Notes: generated from the letters alone by a model not told the origin. A DNA stretch of 64,000 nt from Poecilobothrus nobilitatus (GCA_947095535.1 OX352774.1:65906416-65970415); one strand, 5' to 3'; numbered from the stretch's first letter, positions 12,063 to 25,005 are shown. Numbers and translations are program-made.

Positions 12063-15000
12063 CAACTAAATAATAATAGTTGGGAATTTGGAAATTTGGT
12101 GTGACTGTGTTAGCAGATTTTTAATAGTACAGCACACATAAAAATATGCATACCATTTTTGTACATGTTTGTACCTACATACGTATGTAGTAAAAAAATT
12201 TGGTTTTAAAAGTATGTAATTGAGAACATATTAAATTGCTTACTTCTAAATGATAATGTTTTTGAATTAAAAAAAAATTATTTTGCTTTTTCTAGAAGAT
12301 GTACATAACATATATTTTATGATTAATTCATAATTATTGTTATTGAAAAAACAAAGATTGTTGTTATTTACTATTTTTAAAAAAGACTGGATTTCTTATT
12401 TTTAATATATTCTTTTTGTTGTTTAATGTTTTTACATAATTGGAAATATATTCTTAGTTTTTATACTTCAGAAAAAAGCATTAGTGGTGCAGATCATCCA
12501 TTCCCTAATAGATCTAAATTTAAAGACAGCTCCCAATTTAGATATCAATGTTAGGGCCATAATATGCCATTTTAATATGTTAAGAGTTTCGAAAGAAAAG
12601 CCCGATTTTAATTATAATTAAGAAAGGAAAAACATATATCTATATAAATATTATAAATAAACACATTGCTTTTATAAATAAAAATGTATACTAAAAATCA
12701 ATTGATTTGATGAAAAAAAACTTAAATTTAACACTTGCTTACTAAATTTTAAGTAAATGCATATTAAATTTTACACTGTGTTCTCAAGTGCAGCACATTA
12801 ATTTGTTTACACATTCATATCTCTCAAATTCATCGCTTTCAAACCAAAAATATTTTCGAAGCACATATTATTACATATTTTTAAGTATGTTCCTATGTAT
12901 ATGTACACATACAATGCAATGGGCTACATAAAAAACAATAGTCTTTTATAGAAAAAAAAAAAACATTTATGTATTACGTATACGTATTGGTATTGGTGAG
13001 TTTAGTAAATTTAGATAAAATGTTTTATTTTGGTTCTGTAATAATTCTGTTAAAAATTCTGTTATATCTTTGTATGAAAATTTAATTTTGAAATTAAGCT
13101 ACTTTCTCTAATGTTTTTTGATATTATTATTTTAAAATCATGTATTGTCATCGGGATCTGATCTAATGAAGAAAATTTCAAGTCTCTATAGCTCAACGGG
13201 AAGTGTGTTTAAAATGGCTTCTAAGATTCCATCCTTTACCCAACCAAGTTAATAAAAAGCTGTTAAAAAAATAAAATATAAAATAAACTTGAAAATTTTT
13301 GATAATAAATGAAATGTCTTGATAGTACAAATGCCACATACATCACACAGACAATAATTTGACATTTCGTATTACACACAAGGTGAATTTAAAATATTTT
13401 TTCCTTTATTTTAACATCTCTAACAGCTTTGTAAATTATTGAAAATCTCGCATTGGATATCCATTACAAACATTTATTATTTAATTAATTTCATATTCTT
13501 TAAATAATAAATTGATGTAATATCATATTAAATTAAAAATTTAAAAAAAAAAAGAAAAAAAAAAGTTAAATACGATAATAAAATTTTAAATGTCAATTAA
13601 ATAAACTGATTATAAATTAAATTAAATTTCAATTTTAAAAAATAATATTCTGTATTTTAATAAAGTACAAATAAATTATTAACAGATTATTTAAATAAAT
13701 TTTAAAACCATAAATACTGTTTAAGTCTAAGACTTTTTAACATTAATTTCCTTTTTTTTCATACACGTAAAAATTAGCAAATTGAAATAGATGAGTAAAT
13801 TAAAAAAAGTTTCTCCAGCCTTTTATCACTTTTTCGTTTCTAGCAAAAACCTAACCATTGACATAATTCATTTCTCACTCCAAATTATAAATTCTTATTT
13901 TTTTTTCCAAATAACGGTATTCCAGTATATAAAATACCGTATATCTAACAAAAAAATGACCGTATATATATCATATTCAGACAACAGTTAACCATAAAAA
14001 ACTCGATTAGATTAAACGGTATTTTTAACGAAAACTATAGTTATCAAAATACCATATTATTATCATTTTCAATAAATACCTGTTTCAATCAATCCATTTA
14101 GGTGAATAATTATTAGAATATCCCCAAAACAAAAAAAAATTACAATTCCTAAAAGTATAGACTGAAATTTCTCTTTGTATGTACTACTAGAAAATATTTA
14201 ACCAAAGGGTTTTCGATTGACATGTGATTTTAAGCTCATGATATATTAATCGACAGTTTATTACAGCGAACATTACAGTGACATTACAGGGAATTTTTAA
14301 TATGTAAGAATAGGATTTTCTATTGAGCCTCACGATTTACGATTAAATAATATATGATTGTTTACTTATTAAATTATTATAATGTAAACATAAATAATGT
14401 ACACTCCTAAAGTTTTAATATTACATATTGCTTAATTTGAGATGATTTTTTTTTAATAATAATGTTAAATAAATAATAAAAAGAATAAAATTTTAATCCA
14501 TTTAATTAAAAGATAAAATTTTAGCTTTAATTTTTCATTAAAAATTAAACATTTTTTTTTCCCGGAATTTTTACATTGTTTCTAACTAATTTGTCTAAAA
14601 AATGCCATCTGGCTAAATCACAGATAAATCTCATAAAAAGGTAACAGTTGTAAAATTACTTTTTTATATAGCCCCACCCGTTCCCTGAAATAAAGCCGAA
14701 AATAATAAAGCCAAATGACTTTATTTCAAAACACATTTGAAATAAAACCGAAATCATAGTATTTTTGTTTTCTTCTTTCATTTTAAAAGCTGTCTCCACC
14801 ACATAGATACATACATAGATATGCATAGATACATACATTTTTAGATATATAAAACATAAAAACAAAAAAAATTTGTTCATATAAATTCATATGGTGTGTT
14901 ATAATATGTATGAAATTTGGACTTAGAAAAAAAATATTAAACAAAAGTTAAAGTTGGTCGCATCAAAAAATGTTCTATAACAAAGTTGTTGCTCTTTACT

Positions 15001-15216
15001 TGTGTAGCAACTTTTCTTTAAAAAATTTTCTCATAATATTTTCCTGTTACGAAATATTCGTAAAAAACTTTAAAATGGCACTAGTAAACTACTATTTCCA
15101 GTTGTCCGATTTGCTCCAAAAGCTTATCAATCCGAGATATTTACATCAAAACCTTAAATATGAAACTTCAAAATATTCCGCTCAGTCGTTTATGGTGTAC
15201 ACCTGCCCACAGCCTT
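12063..15216. other. AT-rich noncoding stretch
   Basis: No gene seen. A weak tRNA-like phrase (TATAGCTCAACGGGAAG) occurs near 13190 without a good B box. The open frame 14970-15365 (131 codons) runs through a CA microsatellite and is not convincing. Confidence 0.5.

Positions 15217-15246
<30 letters not shown>
15217..15246. repeat. (AC)n microsatellite
   Basis: Twelve AC units followed by TCACAC, a simple repeat. Confidence 0.95.
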
Positions 15247-15247
<1 letters not shown>

Positions 15248-15484
15248 TCGACAAAATCTCGGGTACAATCGACATTTTTGCCAAAATCTCGTGTACAAAT
15301 TTTTAGTTGAAAACAATACCTACCTAATAATACATAATTCTATGCAGTCGGTAAAAAGCAAATAAATTCATAATTAAAACGAAATAAAGTAAAAAATATT
15401 TTTAACAGGTGATAAATTTAAATTTAAATTTTCTTTTACTCTTTATTCATTATTATTTATTTAATGTTTAAATTATTCAGTAGA

Positions 15485-16100
15485 AATTATTTTTCGATAT
15501 TAAATGCGACGACATGTCACAAGTCCCAGGGTCAAAAGTCTCTAAAAGCTTTAGAGTTGCTTACAAAATCAGGGTTATACGATTTTTTTCATAATATGTA
15601 TATAATCCTTCAAATTCAGAATATCGCACGTACATAATATATATAATCATATCTGGAAAAGGCGAATAACTGTGATTTTGTAACCAACTCTAAAATCCCT
15701 CCTAATTCAGAACCTCACATATTCTTACATATATATAAATATTCTTAAAAAGGGGAATACCCTGAATTAGAATCCTGCCCTAAAATCCCTACTAATTCAG
15801 AAACACTCACGCTGTCCTAAAATCTCTGCCAGTGGCCGTACACATGGCGCGCGCGCTGCGATCACGGGCCGATGGCCTTATAACCGTTGCGCGCCTTGCT
15901 TGCTGAGTCCTGCCAGTGGCCGTTCATTTTTGAAAATAAAACCAATCATCTGCGGTGTTATGGCTCCCGGAGAATTAGGAGAAATTTTAGATTTGGATTC
16001 AATAAATATAAATATTCTGGAAAATGGAATACCCGGATTTTGCATACAACTCTAAAAACCCCAATTAAAATTCAAATTTATATATATCATCTGTTATAGG
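15485..16100. repeat. palindromic repeat family, locus 1, with a GC-rich core
   Basis: The block is built from degenerate units of roughly 100 bases. On one strand they read GATTTTGTAACCAACTCTAA, then a CCTCCTAATTCAGAA phrase, an A/T-rich spacer and a GGCGAATA-like phrase. The leftmost unit (about 15551-15605) is in the opposite orientation to the next one (about 15655-15715), so the block is partly self-complementary. The same units occur at 44925-45330. A GC-rich insert at 15822-15926 separates them from a last unit at about 16010-16060. No coding capacity is evident; the 70-codon open frame over the right part is incidental. Confidence 0.75.
15822..15926. other. GC-rich island flanked by a direct repeat
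   Basis: Roughly 100 bases, far richer in G+C than anything around, contain GGCGCGCGCGCTGCGATC and GTTGCGCGCCTTGC. A CTGCCAGTGGCCGT phrase is present at both ends (about 15826-15839 and 15908-15921), so the block is bounded by a direct repeat. It is embedded in the palindromic repeat. Origin unknown; it may be the core of a mobile element. Confidence 0.6.
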
Positions 16101-17199
16101 ATTAATGAGTCAAAGCTGTGTTTTCTTCATTCGGTGAAAAGTCAGAATTTTATAAAATTCAAAAGAACGTTTTGATTTGGGTTAATGATCTGAATAGACT
16201 TTTTTTCATTTCATTCTGAATAAATTTTTTTTCATTCAAATAAATAATAAATATAAGGAGTCTATACAAATTTGAGTTTTGTAATTTTTAATATTAAATG
16301 TGTTTTTAAAAAAATTTTAATTGTATAAAATTTAAAAAAAATGAAGAACGAGGAAGAATACAGTTGGCTTTGCCAACTCTTAGATATCCGTACGAACCAT
16401 TAGTATGTTCATAGCCTGTCGCTCTGCTTATAATATTATTTTTTTAATTTTTTAGTATTTTAAAATAATTTGGGTGGATTTTATAATTTCTAGAATTATG
16501 GGTTATATGCAAACTATATCTTTATAATTTCTTCAAAAGCCAATTCTAACTTTCCACATATCCATTATCAATCCAAAACTTTTCCAAATATGCTATAGTA
16601 CCATTTAATACTATAAGTGGCAAATATATAATAATTTATACTATACATATACATATATCATTCAATCATCAGTGACATATACTATATGTAAATAAACATT
16701 AGTTATATAAGAATGTATACTAATATCATATAAATATAAATTCTTCAAGCAACCGTTATATTTTTTGTACTACGCATCATTCTCAACAATTTTAAATTAT
16801 CGAGTACAAAAAATGCAAAAAAATTTTTTAGAAAAATTTCGTAAAATGAAGTCACACTTTCGTCAATTTTAAGGCAACCCTACATTATTAAGAAAAGTTG
16901 GTAATAGAAATAAAAATATAATGTTGGAGCTTTAATTTTTGTATATTACTTCAAAAAAATTTGGACAGGTGTTCAAGTTACAGGTGTTTAAAAATAAGGA
17001 TTTTTTTAGTTTTTGACCCCATATTTTTGATACATTTACGAAACGGGGGGCGATACAAAAATATTTTCTGAAATGGCTCATACTTATTTTCAAAGAACTA
17101 AATTCTCTCAAAATTTCCGGTTTCTAACTTAAACTGTTTGGAAGATAGAAGGAATCAAGGATTTTGCAAAATTTGAATTTCGCATAACAGTAAATTAAG
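16101..17199. other. noncoding stretch, possibly the left part of the next repeat
   Basis: AT-rich, no exon seen. From about 16925 the composition becomes more mixed, which may be the left extension of the dispersed repeat that follows, but no boundary is visible. Confidence 0.4.
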
Positions 17200-17755
17200 A
17201 CACCGTATGCCACAAGTATATATTTATTGTACATATACTTTTAAAGCTAATAAAAGCAGTAAACGTTTGGCGTTTTCAAAGTGAAGATATTACCTTATAC
17301 AACTTGGTATAACAATTTAAATATAGAGCTTTTTCGAACTGTAGCTCCGTAACGGGTACCACTACAGAAAAAAGTTGTTAAGAATAATATTAATATTTTT
17401 ATGATATCTATCAGCAGTTAAAATTTCATGATTCTATTTCAAAAAAAATGTGGAGATCTAAAAGTTAGTTCTTTGAGAGCTACCCGAAGTTTTGGTTGGA
17501 TCTCAAACAAAAAAAAATAGGGAACCTACAAATTGGTGTAAGAATATTTTGTGTTAATTTTAAGACTCTAGCTTTCTTAGTTTTTGAGTTATCGTGCTGA
17601 CGGACGGACGGACGGACATGGCTCAATTGACTTAGAATTTTTTTCTGATCCGATCCATATCTTTGAAGGTATATCTAGCTCGCTTATTTCGAGGTGTTAC
17701 AAACGGAGGAGTAATTTTATTATACCCGATCCTATCGCAACGGTATAACTACGTA
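17200..17755 (+). repeat. dispersed insect-type repeat with (GACG)n signature
   Basis: The block contains a GACGGACGGACGGACATGG run at about 17600, followed by GATCCGATCCATATCTTTGA, and ends with TATACCCGATCC...CGGTATAAC. A tandem GACG motif followed by ACATGG and a terminal TATACCCG phrase is a pattern I associate with dispersed repeats in several insect genomes. I cannot say whether it is a LINE tail or a nonautonomous DNA element. No open frame is present. Confidence 0.5.
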
Positions 17756-19881
17756 AGTGCCACTTGTAACGAATGGCATTACTAAAATTTTTAAACCGAA
17801 AACCACCTAATTGTTAATAATTTTTATTAAAAAAATATTATTGTTGATTGTTCAGAATGGAATTATTAAACCAAAAAAAAAAATATATATATATATTTTT
17901 ACTTAAATTATATGCAAAATAAAACCACAAAACTAACTTTTTCCAAATGAACAATTTAAATCCATATTTTTAAATGTCAATTAAATAAAAAATTCAATTT
18001 AATTAATAAATCATAGTTTTGAATTATTTAAAATATCAATTTTTTTTTTTTTTTTGTTTAATTCAAACCAATCACAATAGAAGAGTATAAAAAAAATTCT
18101 GGCTTCAAACAAAAACCAAAAACTTTAATAATTTAAATAAAGAATATTGGACAAAAAAATAAATATGTAAAAGTATGTAAAAATTTAAGTATATATATAA
18201 TATTTTCTTTGGATTTGTTGGATTTTGAATGATTTTCCGAAAGGAAATTATCCCTAAATTGAAAAAAAAAACTAAAAAAAATTTACCTACAACTAAAACT
18301 TTTTTTAATTTGAAAACTCGAAGAGTTTCTACGTCTAGTTTCTATAATATTGAAAAACTATAGTATCATATGTAGCTGATCTACTACATAATCTTGTACT
18401 TAATTTTTTTTTTTCATATCTGCTTTTATTTAGTAATTAGTTTAATAAATAAGCTGTGTGTACTACGGTTCCTAAATTTGTGAACAAGAGCTTTCAATGG
18501 CACTTTCTTGAAAAATCACTTGCTATTCTTGAAGCTTTTCACTGACCGCCGTAAAAAAAAACGAAATAAAAACATAAAATTCATCACAATAGTTCATAGA
18601 ACTGACGTTAAAAATTGTATACTCAGAGAATTTTTTTTTACACAAGAAAATTGAAACAGTTACCAGATTCAATTAAATTTAATCAAAACGATTAAAAAAT
18701 ACCTGAAAAAAAAAATTTCTAACTATAACATCAAACGCTAATTCTAGCCAAAATATAAATCATATATGATTTTCCTATTTGATTTTTTTTTTTGCACCTC
18801 TTTTGTATCATTATATCAAGATATGTTAAATGATGGAAGAGATTTTTCACTCAAGCTTAATTTTATTAAAATTTTTTCGTCTCTTTGAGCAGTTTTTTCT
18901 TTCAGGATCCTCATAATATGACTAATACTATCTAATCTACTATTTTATAACCATTTGAATTTACGAGATACGAATTATTCAATCCCTCTTGTAATAATTT
19001 TGACTTCAAATGAAGATTGTATAAAAGGTTTGTATTTGTTAAGATTTTATTTTTTAAGAAATTCTTAAGTATCCTTTTTCAATATAACTATAGATTTATT
19101 TTCTTTTCTAAAATACAATCAAAACAAATATAATAAGAGAAATAAAAATCAATTTTTCAATAGCTTCTATGAATAGAAACCAAAAAAAAAAAATAGATTT
19201 TAACCTATTGTTGTGCATTTATTTTCTGTTTTTGTATTTTTTTTTTTTTTTTTTTTTGGTAAATAAAAAGGATTTTTACTTATATATGTATTTAGTATAT
19301 TCCTTCATCCATACATAAATCAATTTTATCATTGAGTTGAATTATAAATAAAAAAAAAAAAATTAAACAAAAACAAAAAATGAATACTAAATTTGTGCTT
19401 CAATGAACTATAGTCGCAAAATTACATAATTTTATACATTTTTCAAACTATTGATTTGTTAAAATAAATATAAATATATACATGTATACTTAGTTATATT
19501 AATATAATATATTATATGAATAAAAGTAAACCTATTTATTAAATTTGTCATTTATGAATGGCATTTTACCTATGGTATATTTATTGGTATAAAATGAAAT
19601 AAATTGAAATATACTTACACCTTAAAACAAAACAAAGAAAAACAATATGTTTAAATATTTCAATTTAATATTTTCAATATTTACTTTTACTTATAAATAT
19701 TCGTTGTCTGGTAGTCTGTTAAAATATTTTTCTAATAACATTTCAATAAAAATACTAAATTCTGCAAAAAATTTACTTATTTTACCTTCAAATTAATTTA
19801 CTTCATACTATTCATGCACCTAATACTTTGAGATTCTTAATACATCTCCTTTCAAAACCTTTTATATCCATATCTAAACAG
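17756..19881. other. AT-rich noncoding stretch
   Basis: Dominated by A- and T-runs, including a 22-base T run at about 19237-19258. No exon, RNA gene or structured repeat seen. Confidence 0.5.
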
Positions 19882-19982
19882 CTTTACTTTACTAGGACCT
19901 AGCAGTGCTAATACTTTACTAGGACCTATCAGTGCTTATATATATATATATTAGCACTGCTAGGTCCTATAGTAAAGTAAAG
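19882..19982. repeat. hairpin with a duplicated arm
   Basis: Left arm 19882-19911 and right arm 19951-19982 are reverse complements over 30 bases with a single 2-base bulge; the core is AGGACCTAGCAGTGCTAA. Between them is a second, direct copy of the left arm (ACTTTACTAGGACCTATCAG, one change) followed by a short TA run. One motif thus occurs three times, twice direct and once inverted, within about 100 bases. Confidence 0.85.
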
Positions 19983-20688
19983 TATAATATATTTATATCC
20001 TTTTGTTTAAAAATATTTAAAACCTTATAAGTTTTACAGCAATTAATAAATTATGATGATTATGTGCCAGATAAAATTAGAATTCGAAAATTTATTTAAA
20101 GTGTAATTACAAAATCATTGATAGGATTATGCACTTCAACACAATATCATATTTTTCATAATAATTTTGTTTTATTTTTTTTTTTTTATTTTAAAACTAA
20201 TAATAAAAGGTGGATTCATTAGTCACTAATAGGCGGTAAGTTTAGTCAGTAAGAATCTGACATCACCAAGAGGGAATTCTTGATGTTTTTGGAAGATTCC
20301 CACCTCCCTAAGGAAAAAAAAAACAATAATTACACAACTAACAAAGAAAATTTTATTTAAAGATCTTTTATAAAAGCCGGAACAATTACCAAAAGGCTTA
20401 AAAAAGAAAAATTAAAATTTTGCTGTTAAGATCTGGTTTTGATTCTGATTTTGACAGGATCAATAATTTTAAAACTTGTTGGTAAATGTAATTATTCACA
20501 TATTAAAAATAATTAAACAATTCATTTAATCATTATATTTAAATATTATTGTGTTTCAATTGAATTTATTTACATATATATTTAAAACTAATATTATAAA
20601 ATTTATTTGAATACTATTAAAGTATCAGTTTTTACGAGTTGAGCAACAAATAAAATTATCAAAAAAAAATTTAAAAAATTTTTTTTTC

Positions 20689-21100
20689 TTGACTTTCACT
20701 TCTCTTGGCTTTCGTCGTAATATTGGAGTCCTTTCTCTTTTTTATAGATATTTTGTGGGTAATGACACTTGTTCAGTTGAAATAAAATCGCTGATTCCAT
20801 CTCTCAAAAAATTCCATCGCACCACTAGAGGGGCCTCAAGTGCTCATGCCTACTATGTAGAACTTCCTAAATGGTACACTACTGGTTATAGCAATTCGTT
20901 TATTGTCAGAACTGCAAAAATGTGAAACCTATTACCATCCTCTGTGTTTCCAAAATTTGACGATTTTTTGATTTACAATTTGCACAAATTCAAGACGAAT
21001 CTTAACAAATTTATGATGCAATTACCGTCTCATTCCCCTTTATCCGCATTTTTCCCGTTCGTATCCCATACTAAACTACTTTTTTTTTTTTTTTTTTTAT
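20689..21100 (+). pseudogene. LINE ORF2 C-terminal fragment with in-frame stop
   Basis: The translation FRRNIGVLSLFYRYF, then LPKWYTTGYSNSFIVRT, then AKM-stop-NLLPSSVFP matches the tail common after the RT domain in insect jockey/CR1-type LINE polyproteins (RR...LSLFYRYF, then ELP...T.YS.SFI.RTA.MWN.LPSSVFP, then a KFK.N.NKF ending). The expected Trp of the MWN motif is a TGA at 20923, and the frame resumes immediately with NLLPSSVFPKF and HKFKTNLNKFMMQ. One substitution therefore splits one frame into two open stretches. Related 3' ends are at 26950 and 44030. Confidence 0.8.
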
Positions 21101-22475
21101 TCTTACTTTTTACCATACTCAACTACTTTTTAGTACAAAGAAACATATTCCTAGATTGAGATTATTGAATAAAAGAAAAATTGCATACTTTTAGGTGACT
21201 ATTTTGTGATACATAAATGCAAATTGCAAAGAATGGTTTAATGTTAGTGAACCACTTATATCAATATATTTATATTTTCTATTTTTATTTTTTTTTTCTC
21301 CTTTTTTTAATAAATTTTTATACTGAAAAAAAATTTTCTCAAACATCTGCAGATTGATCAAACAAAAATACCTATATATTATGTTTTATTTATTTTTTCG
21401 TAATTTTTAATCTAAATATATTTTACATACCTGAAACCATTGATATAAAACTAATTTAAGGTAAATTTAATACCAAAAATATGAACAAAAGAGAAATTTA
21501 AATAATAAAAAAGAATTTTTTTTACAAAAATTGAATTTTTTATTTATTTTTTTTATATAAATATGATTTTTTTTTTTAATTTTCATAGAAAATTCAATAT
21601 AATACGATCCATTTAACAATAATGCATATATTTTTGAATATTTTGTTTAAATACATTCAGTTAAATACAAGCCTTAGAAGTTTAAATATCTGAATAACTT
21701 TTTTTTTTTTTTGATTTCCTTGAAAAGTTTTAAATTATTATAACCTTAACGGATAAATTAGAATTCCATATTAAATTTTTGATTTATAAAAAAAACAAAA
21801 ATAATGCTAATTTGCAACTTTTTAAAGTATTTGAAACTTTTCAAGCATTATAATTTTCATTTGGTGAATAGAAGATTTTTTGAACTGATTAGCATATATC
21901 AATTCATATTAATAGATTTAATACCTACGCTGATGAATAATGAGTTACTGATAAGATATTACAATAAATTTTCTAGAGAGTTTTGTAGAATATTCGACAG
22001 ATGTGAAAAAAATTAAGTAGGTATAAATTAAACTTCCAGTCATGAGGCAGTTATTGAACTCAGAACAGCTAAAATTTTTTAACTAAATAATATAGGGTAG
22101 ATTTAATTTAAATTCTTATGTATAAGATAGAACACCTGAAATTCTTTTTGAATTCTATAAGTAAACGTAATTTTTAGAATCCTTTTAAGCATTTAAAATT
22201 ATTTTTATAAGTTTATTTAAGGTTTACTACTACTACTTCAAAAGAATAGACTATGCTAATAAAAACTTTTATTATGAAGAAAACCATGTTGATTAATTTT
22301 CTATGATTATAAAACTAAAGTTTTTTAGATATCAACGTCTCTGAGAATTTCTAGAATGCTGAAGACTACTATGACTGAAAACCTAGAGAAATTAAAATTA
22401 CTTAAGACAACTAAATTCCTACTAATCCCCAGAACACAATAATGCTACGAAAAACGGGAATTGTGTTTCATGTAC
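21101..22475. other. AT-rich noncoding stretch
   Basis: Possibly the LINE 3' UTR at first, then ordinary AT-rich DNA. The open frame 21804-22016 is not convincing as coding. No RNA gene or structured repeat seen. Confidence 0.45.
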
Positions 22476-22490
22476 AAAAAATTTAATCAT

Positions 22491-22684
22491 GTAGGGACCT
22501 CGGTGGCTTAGTGAGTAAGAGCGTATAAAATACGCTGTAAACACTGAGGGAATGTGTGTTCGAATCCCACACACGTCGTAAGAGTTATTTCCCCTTACAA
22601 CATTTACAGCCACGTCTGAATAGGAAAGACTGTGTAATTTCCTGTCCAAATTTATGTGGCAAACAAATGCATTAAAAAAAAAAA
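22491..22684 (+). repeat. tRNA-derived SINE, full-length, with target-site duplication
   Basis: The head resembles a tRNA: A box TGGCTTAGTGAGTAAGAGCG at about 22504-22523 and B box GTGTTCGAATCCCAC at about 22556-22570. The family body follows (CCCCTTACAACATTTACAGCC, GGAAAGACTGTGTAATTTCC) and then a GCATT plus poly-A end. The insertion is flanked by AAAATTTAATCAT on both sides (22478-22490 and 22681-22693), the signature of LINE-assisted retroposition. Antisense reading gives a 75-codon open frame that is not a gene. Confidence 0.9.
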
Positions 22685-22693
22685 TTTAATCAT

Positions 22694-24803
22694 ACGAAGA
22701 TGACGGACATTAAAATATTGTACTTTGAACGAAACTAGATCGAAGAACATCCAACGAAGTTTAAATATTGCTAAAGATGAAGTTAATAAAAATATTAAAA
22801 AATATTTAAAACTTATGAAGCTCAATTTCATAAGAATATTCATTTATATTATAATATTGTGATATCCACTAAGAAAAGTTTCTCTTCCTATATTATTTCA
22901 CTTTCATAGCGATGATGTATCCCTTATTACTTTTCCTTTAATTTTTGATTCAGGGCAAGAAGCTCTGAATATTTTTCTATATTGTCATAAATGTGGATAT
23001 TAACATATCATTGGAAATACTTATAAAAAATATATACTTAGCAACCATTTTTAAAAATTGTGTAACTTCGTTTAATTATAGTAAAAGTTATATCTTTACT
23101 ATTTTATATAATATTTTTCTTTAAAAAAAAACCAAAAGATACTTAATCCTTACAAAATTTCTTTTTGACACGAATAAGTAAAATAAAATATATATAAACC
23201 TTATTTTTTCCCTTTGTGATTTTTCAAAGCCAATGTAAAACGGACGTACCCACATATTTATAAAATTTTGAATATTTTTAATTATTATTTTTCAAACCCT
23301 AACAATTTATGTTAATTTTTTTTTTACCTCATTTTCTATTTTACCCTTTTCTTTGATAATTTTACTTAATTATTATTTGAAAACATAAAAACTACTTTAT
23401 ATTAACACTTAAACCATATACTGAAAATATTAACATTTTTTTTTTTCTTAAATCAACCGTTTCTCTATTTTATAAAGGAAACAAAAACATAATCAGAAAA
23501 ATTGCCTAAATTTATGCAAATCGATTATATTCTTATCCTTCAAAGATCTAAATTTGAAACAAAAATACAAAAAAAAAAAACGGTAAATGATACAAATTTA
23601 AGATGTGTATATACATATAACATACGCACATTTACAACAAAATAAAATAAACTCATATATATTATAATAATATAAATGATGGGTGATTATATCCAGATTG
23701 TTTAACCCTTAAAACAAAAATACACAATTTTACAACATTTTGTATGATAAACTTAAAACGCTTACAGTGTTGTACAAACACTTTGCTTTTATCTTTTATT
23801 TGAATATATGTACATATATATATTGAAAATCGATATCTTTTGAAACGTGACTCATTGATGAATATAAAATTTTAATTTCAACTAATTTAGTGGGTAATTA
23901 AAAAACAGTGTAAAGAATAATTGTTGTAAATAAACTGTTCTGTAAACCGAAGGATAAAAGTCTTCAAATGTAACAAAAAAAAAAATAAACTTTCAGATGT
24001 TTTTGAAAAATTATATTACACTGCGAGATATATCTTATACTACTGTCACTACTATACTACCCATTGGAGAATCAATGCCCATTTATGTTTAATGAGGTGT
24101 AATTAATAAAACTCCAAGTTAATTTACTTTATGTTGATCACTCAGGATCAAGAGATGTGTTGATTTAATCAAGATATCAAATTATTTAACATCAGTCAAC
24201 ATAATAAGTTTTTGGACCTTTTCTATATAGAACTAAAAGCCGAATTTCAAATGTTAGAAGAACTATTCGATCAGGAAAATCTTAAATTTAGAGTTATTGT
24301 AATTCGCAAAAAAACTTAAATATGTTTAAAGAAACCCTTCACAATTTCGAAGTCGTAATTTTCAAATTATAAAATTTTTATGTTTGTGGTTTGCAGGGGA
24401 TTTAAAATCCCACTTCACTGCGCACATTATAATATATACATTTTATTTTCACTTCTAAATATAATTCAAACAAATGTGGTACATACAGTGATGGGCATAT
24501 AATATATAAATAGCATACTTTAATATATCATTGTTTTTTTTTTTATTTCAATCTCTCAAAAATTCGGGACCAATGTTATACTCAAATAAAAGATTGAAAA
24601 TTTATAGTTTCAATGTTTCGATATTAGACTTAACTTGAACTTTGTCTCTTAAAATTATTAGTAAGAAAAGAAAACATATTTCCAGAGGAATATGTATAAT
24701 AAAATATTTTTTGAGTTTTTCACTATAATAATACTCCTAAAAGGCAAAATAATATGAAGACATTTTGCTTTGATAATATTTGCATTAATAGATCTTTTAG
24801 TTT
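22694..24803. other. AT-rich noncoding stretch
   Basis: No exon, RNA gene or structured repeat recognised. Confidence 0.5.
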
Positions 24804-24811
24804 CAGAGAAA

Positions 24812-25005
24812 TTTTTTTTTTTTTTAGCGCATTTTCCTGCCACATAAATGTAACAAGGAAATTACACAGGCTTTCCTTTTCAGGCGTGGCTGTACATATC
24901 GTAAGGGGGAATTACTCTTACGACATGTGTGGGATTCGAACCCACACTCCCTCGGTGTTTACAGCATATGTTATACGCTCTTATCGACTAAACCACCGAG
25001 GTCCT
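24812..25005 (-). repeat. tRNA-derived SINE, minus strand, with target-site duplication
   Basis: Reverse-complement copy of the family: poly-T at 24812-24825, then the body, the inverted B box GGGATTCGAACCCACAC near 24931-24947, and the inverted A box with ACCACCGAGGTCC at the right end. CAGAGAAATT flanks it (24804-24813 and 25007-25016). The + strand open frame across it (24754-25071) is an antisense reading of the SINE, not a gene. Confidence 0.9.

Noticed and set aside
13180..13245. tRNA-like phrase TATAGCTCAACGGGAAG
   Set aside because: The A-box match is fair but the B box is poor (GATTCCATCC) and no stems form.
14970..15365. 131-codon open frame on the + strand
   Set aside because: It runs through a CA microsatellite (giving THTHTHTH), has no recognisable motif or flanking splice sites, and matches random AT-rich composition.
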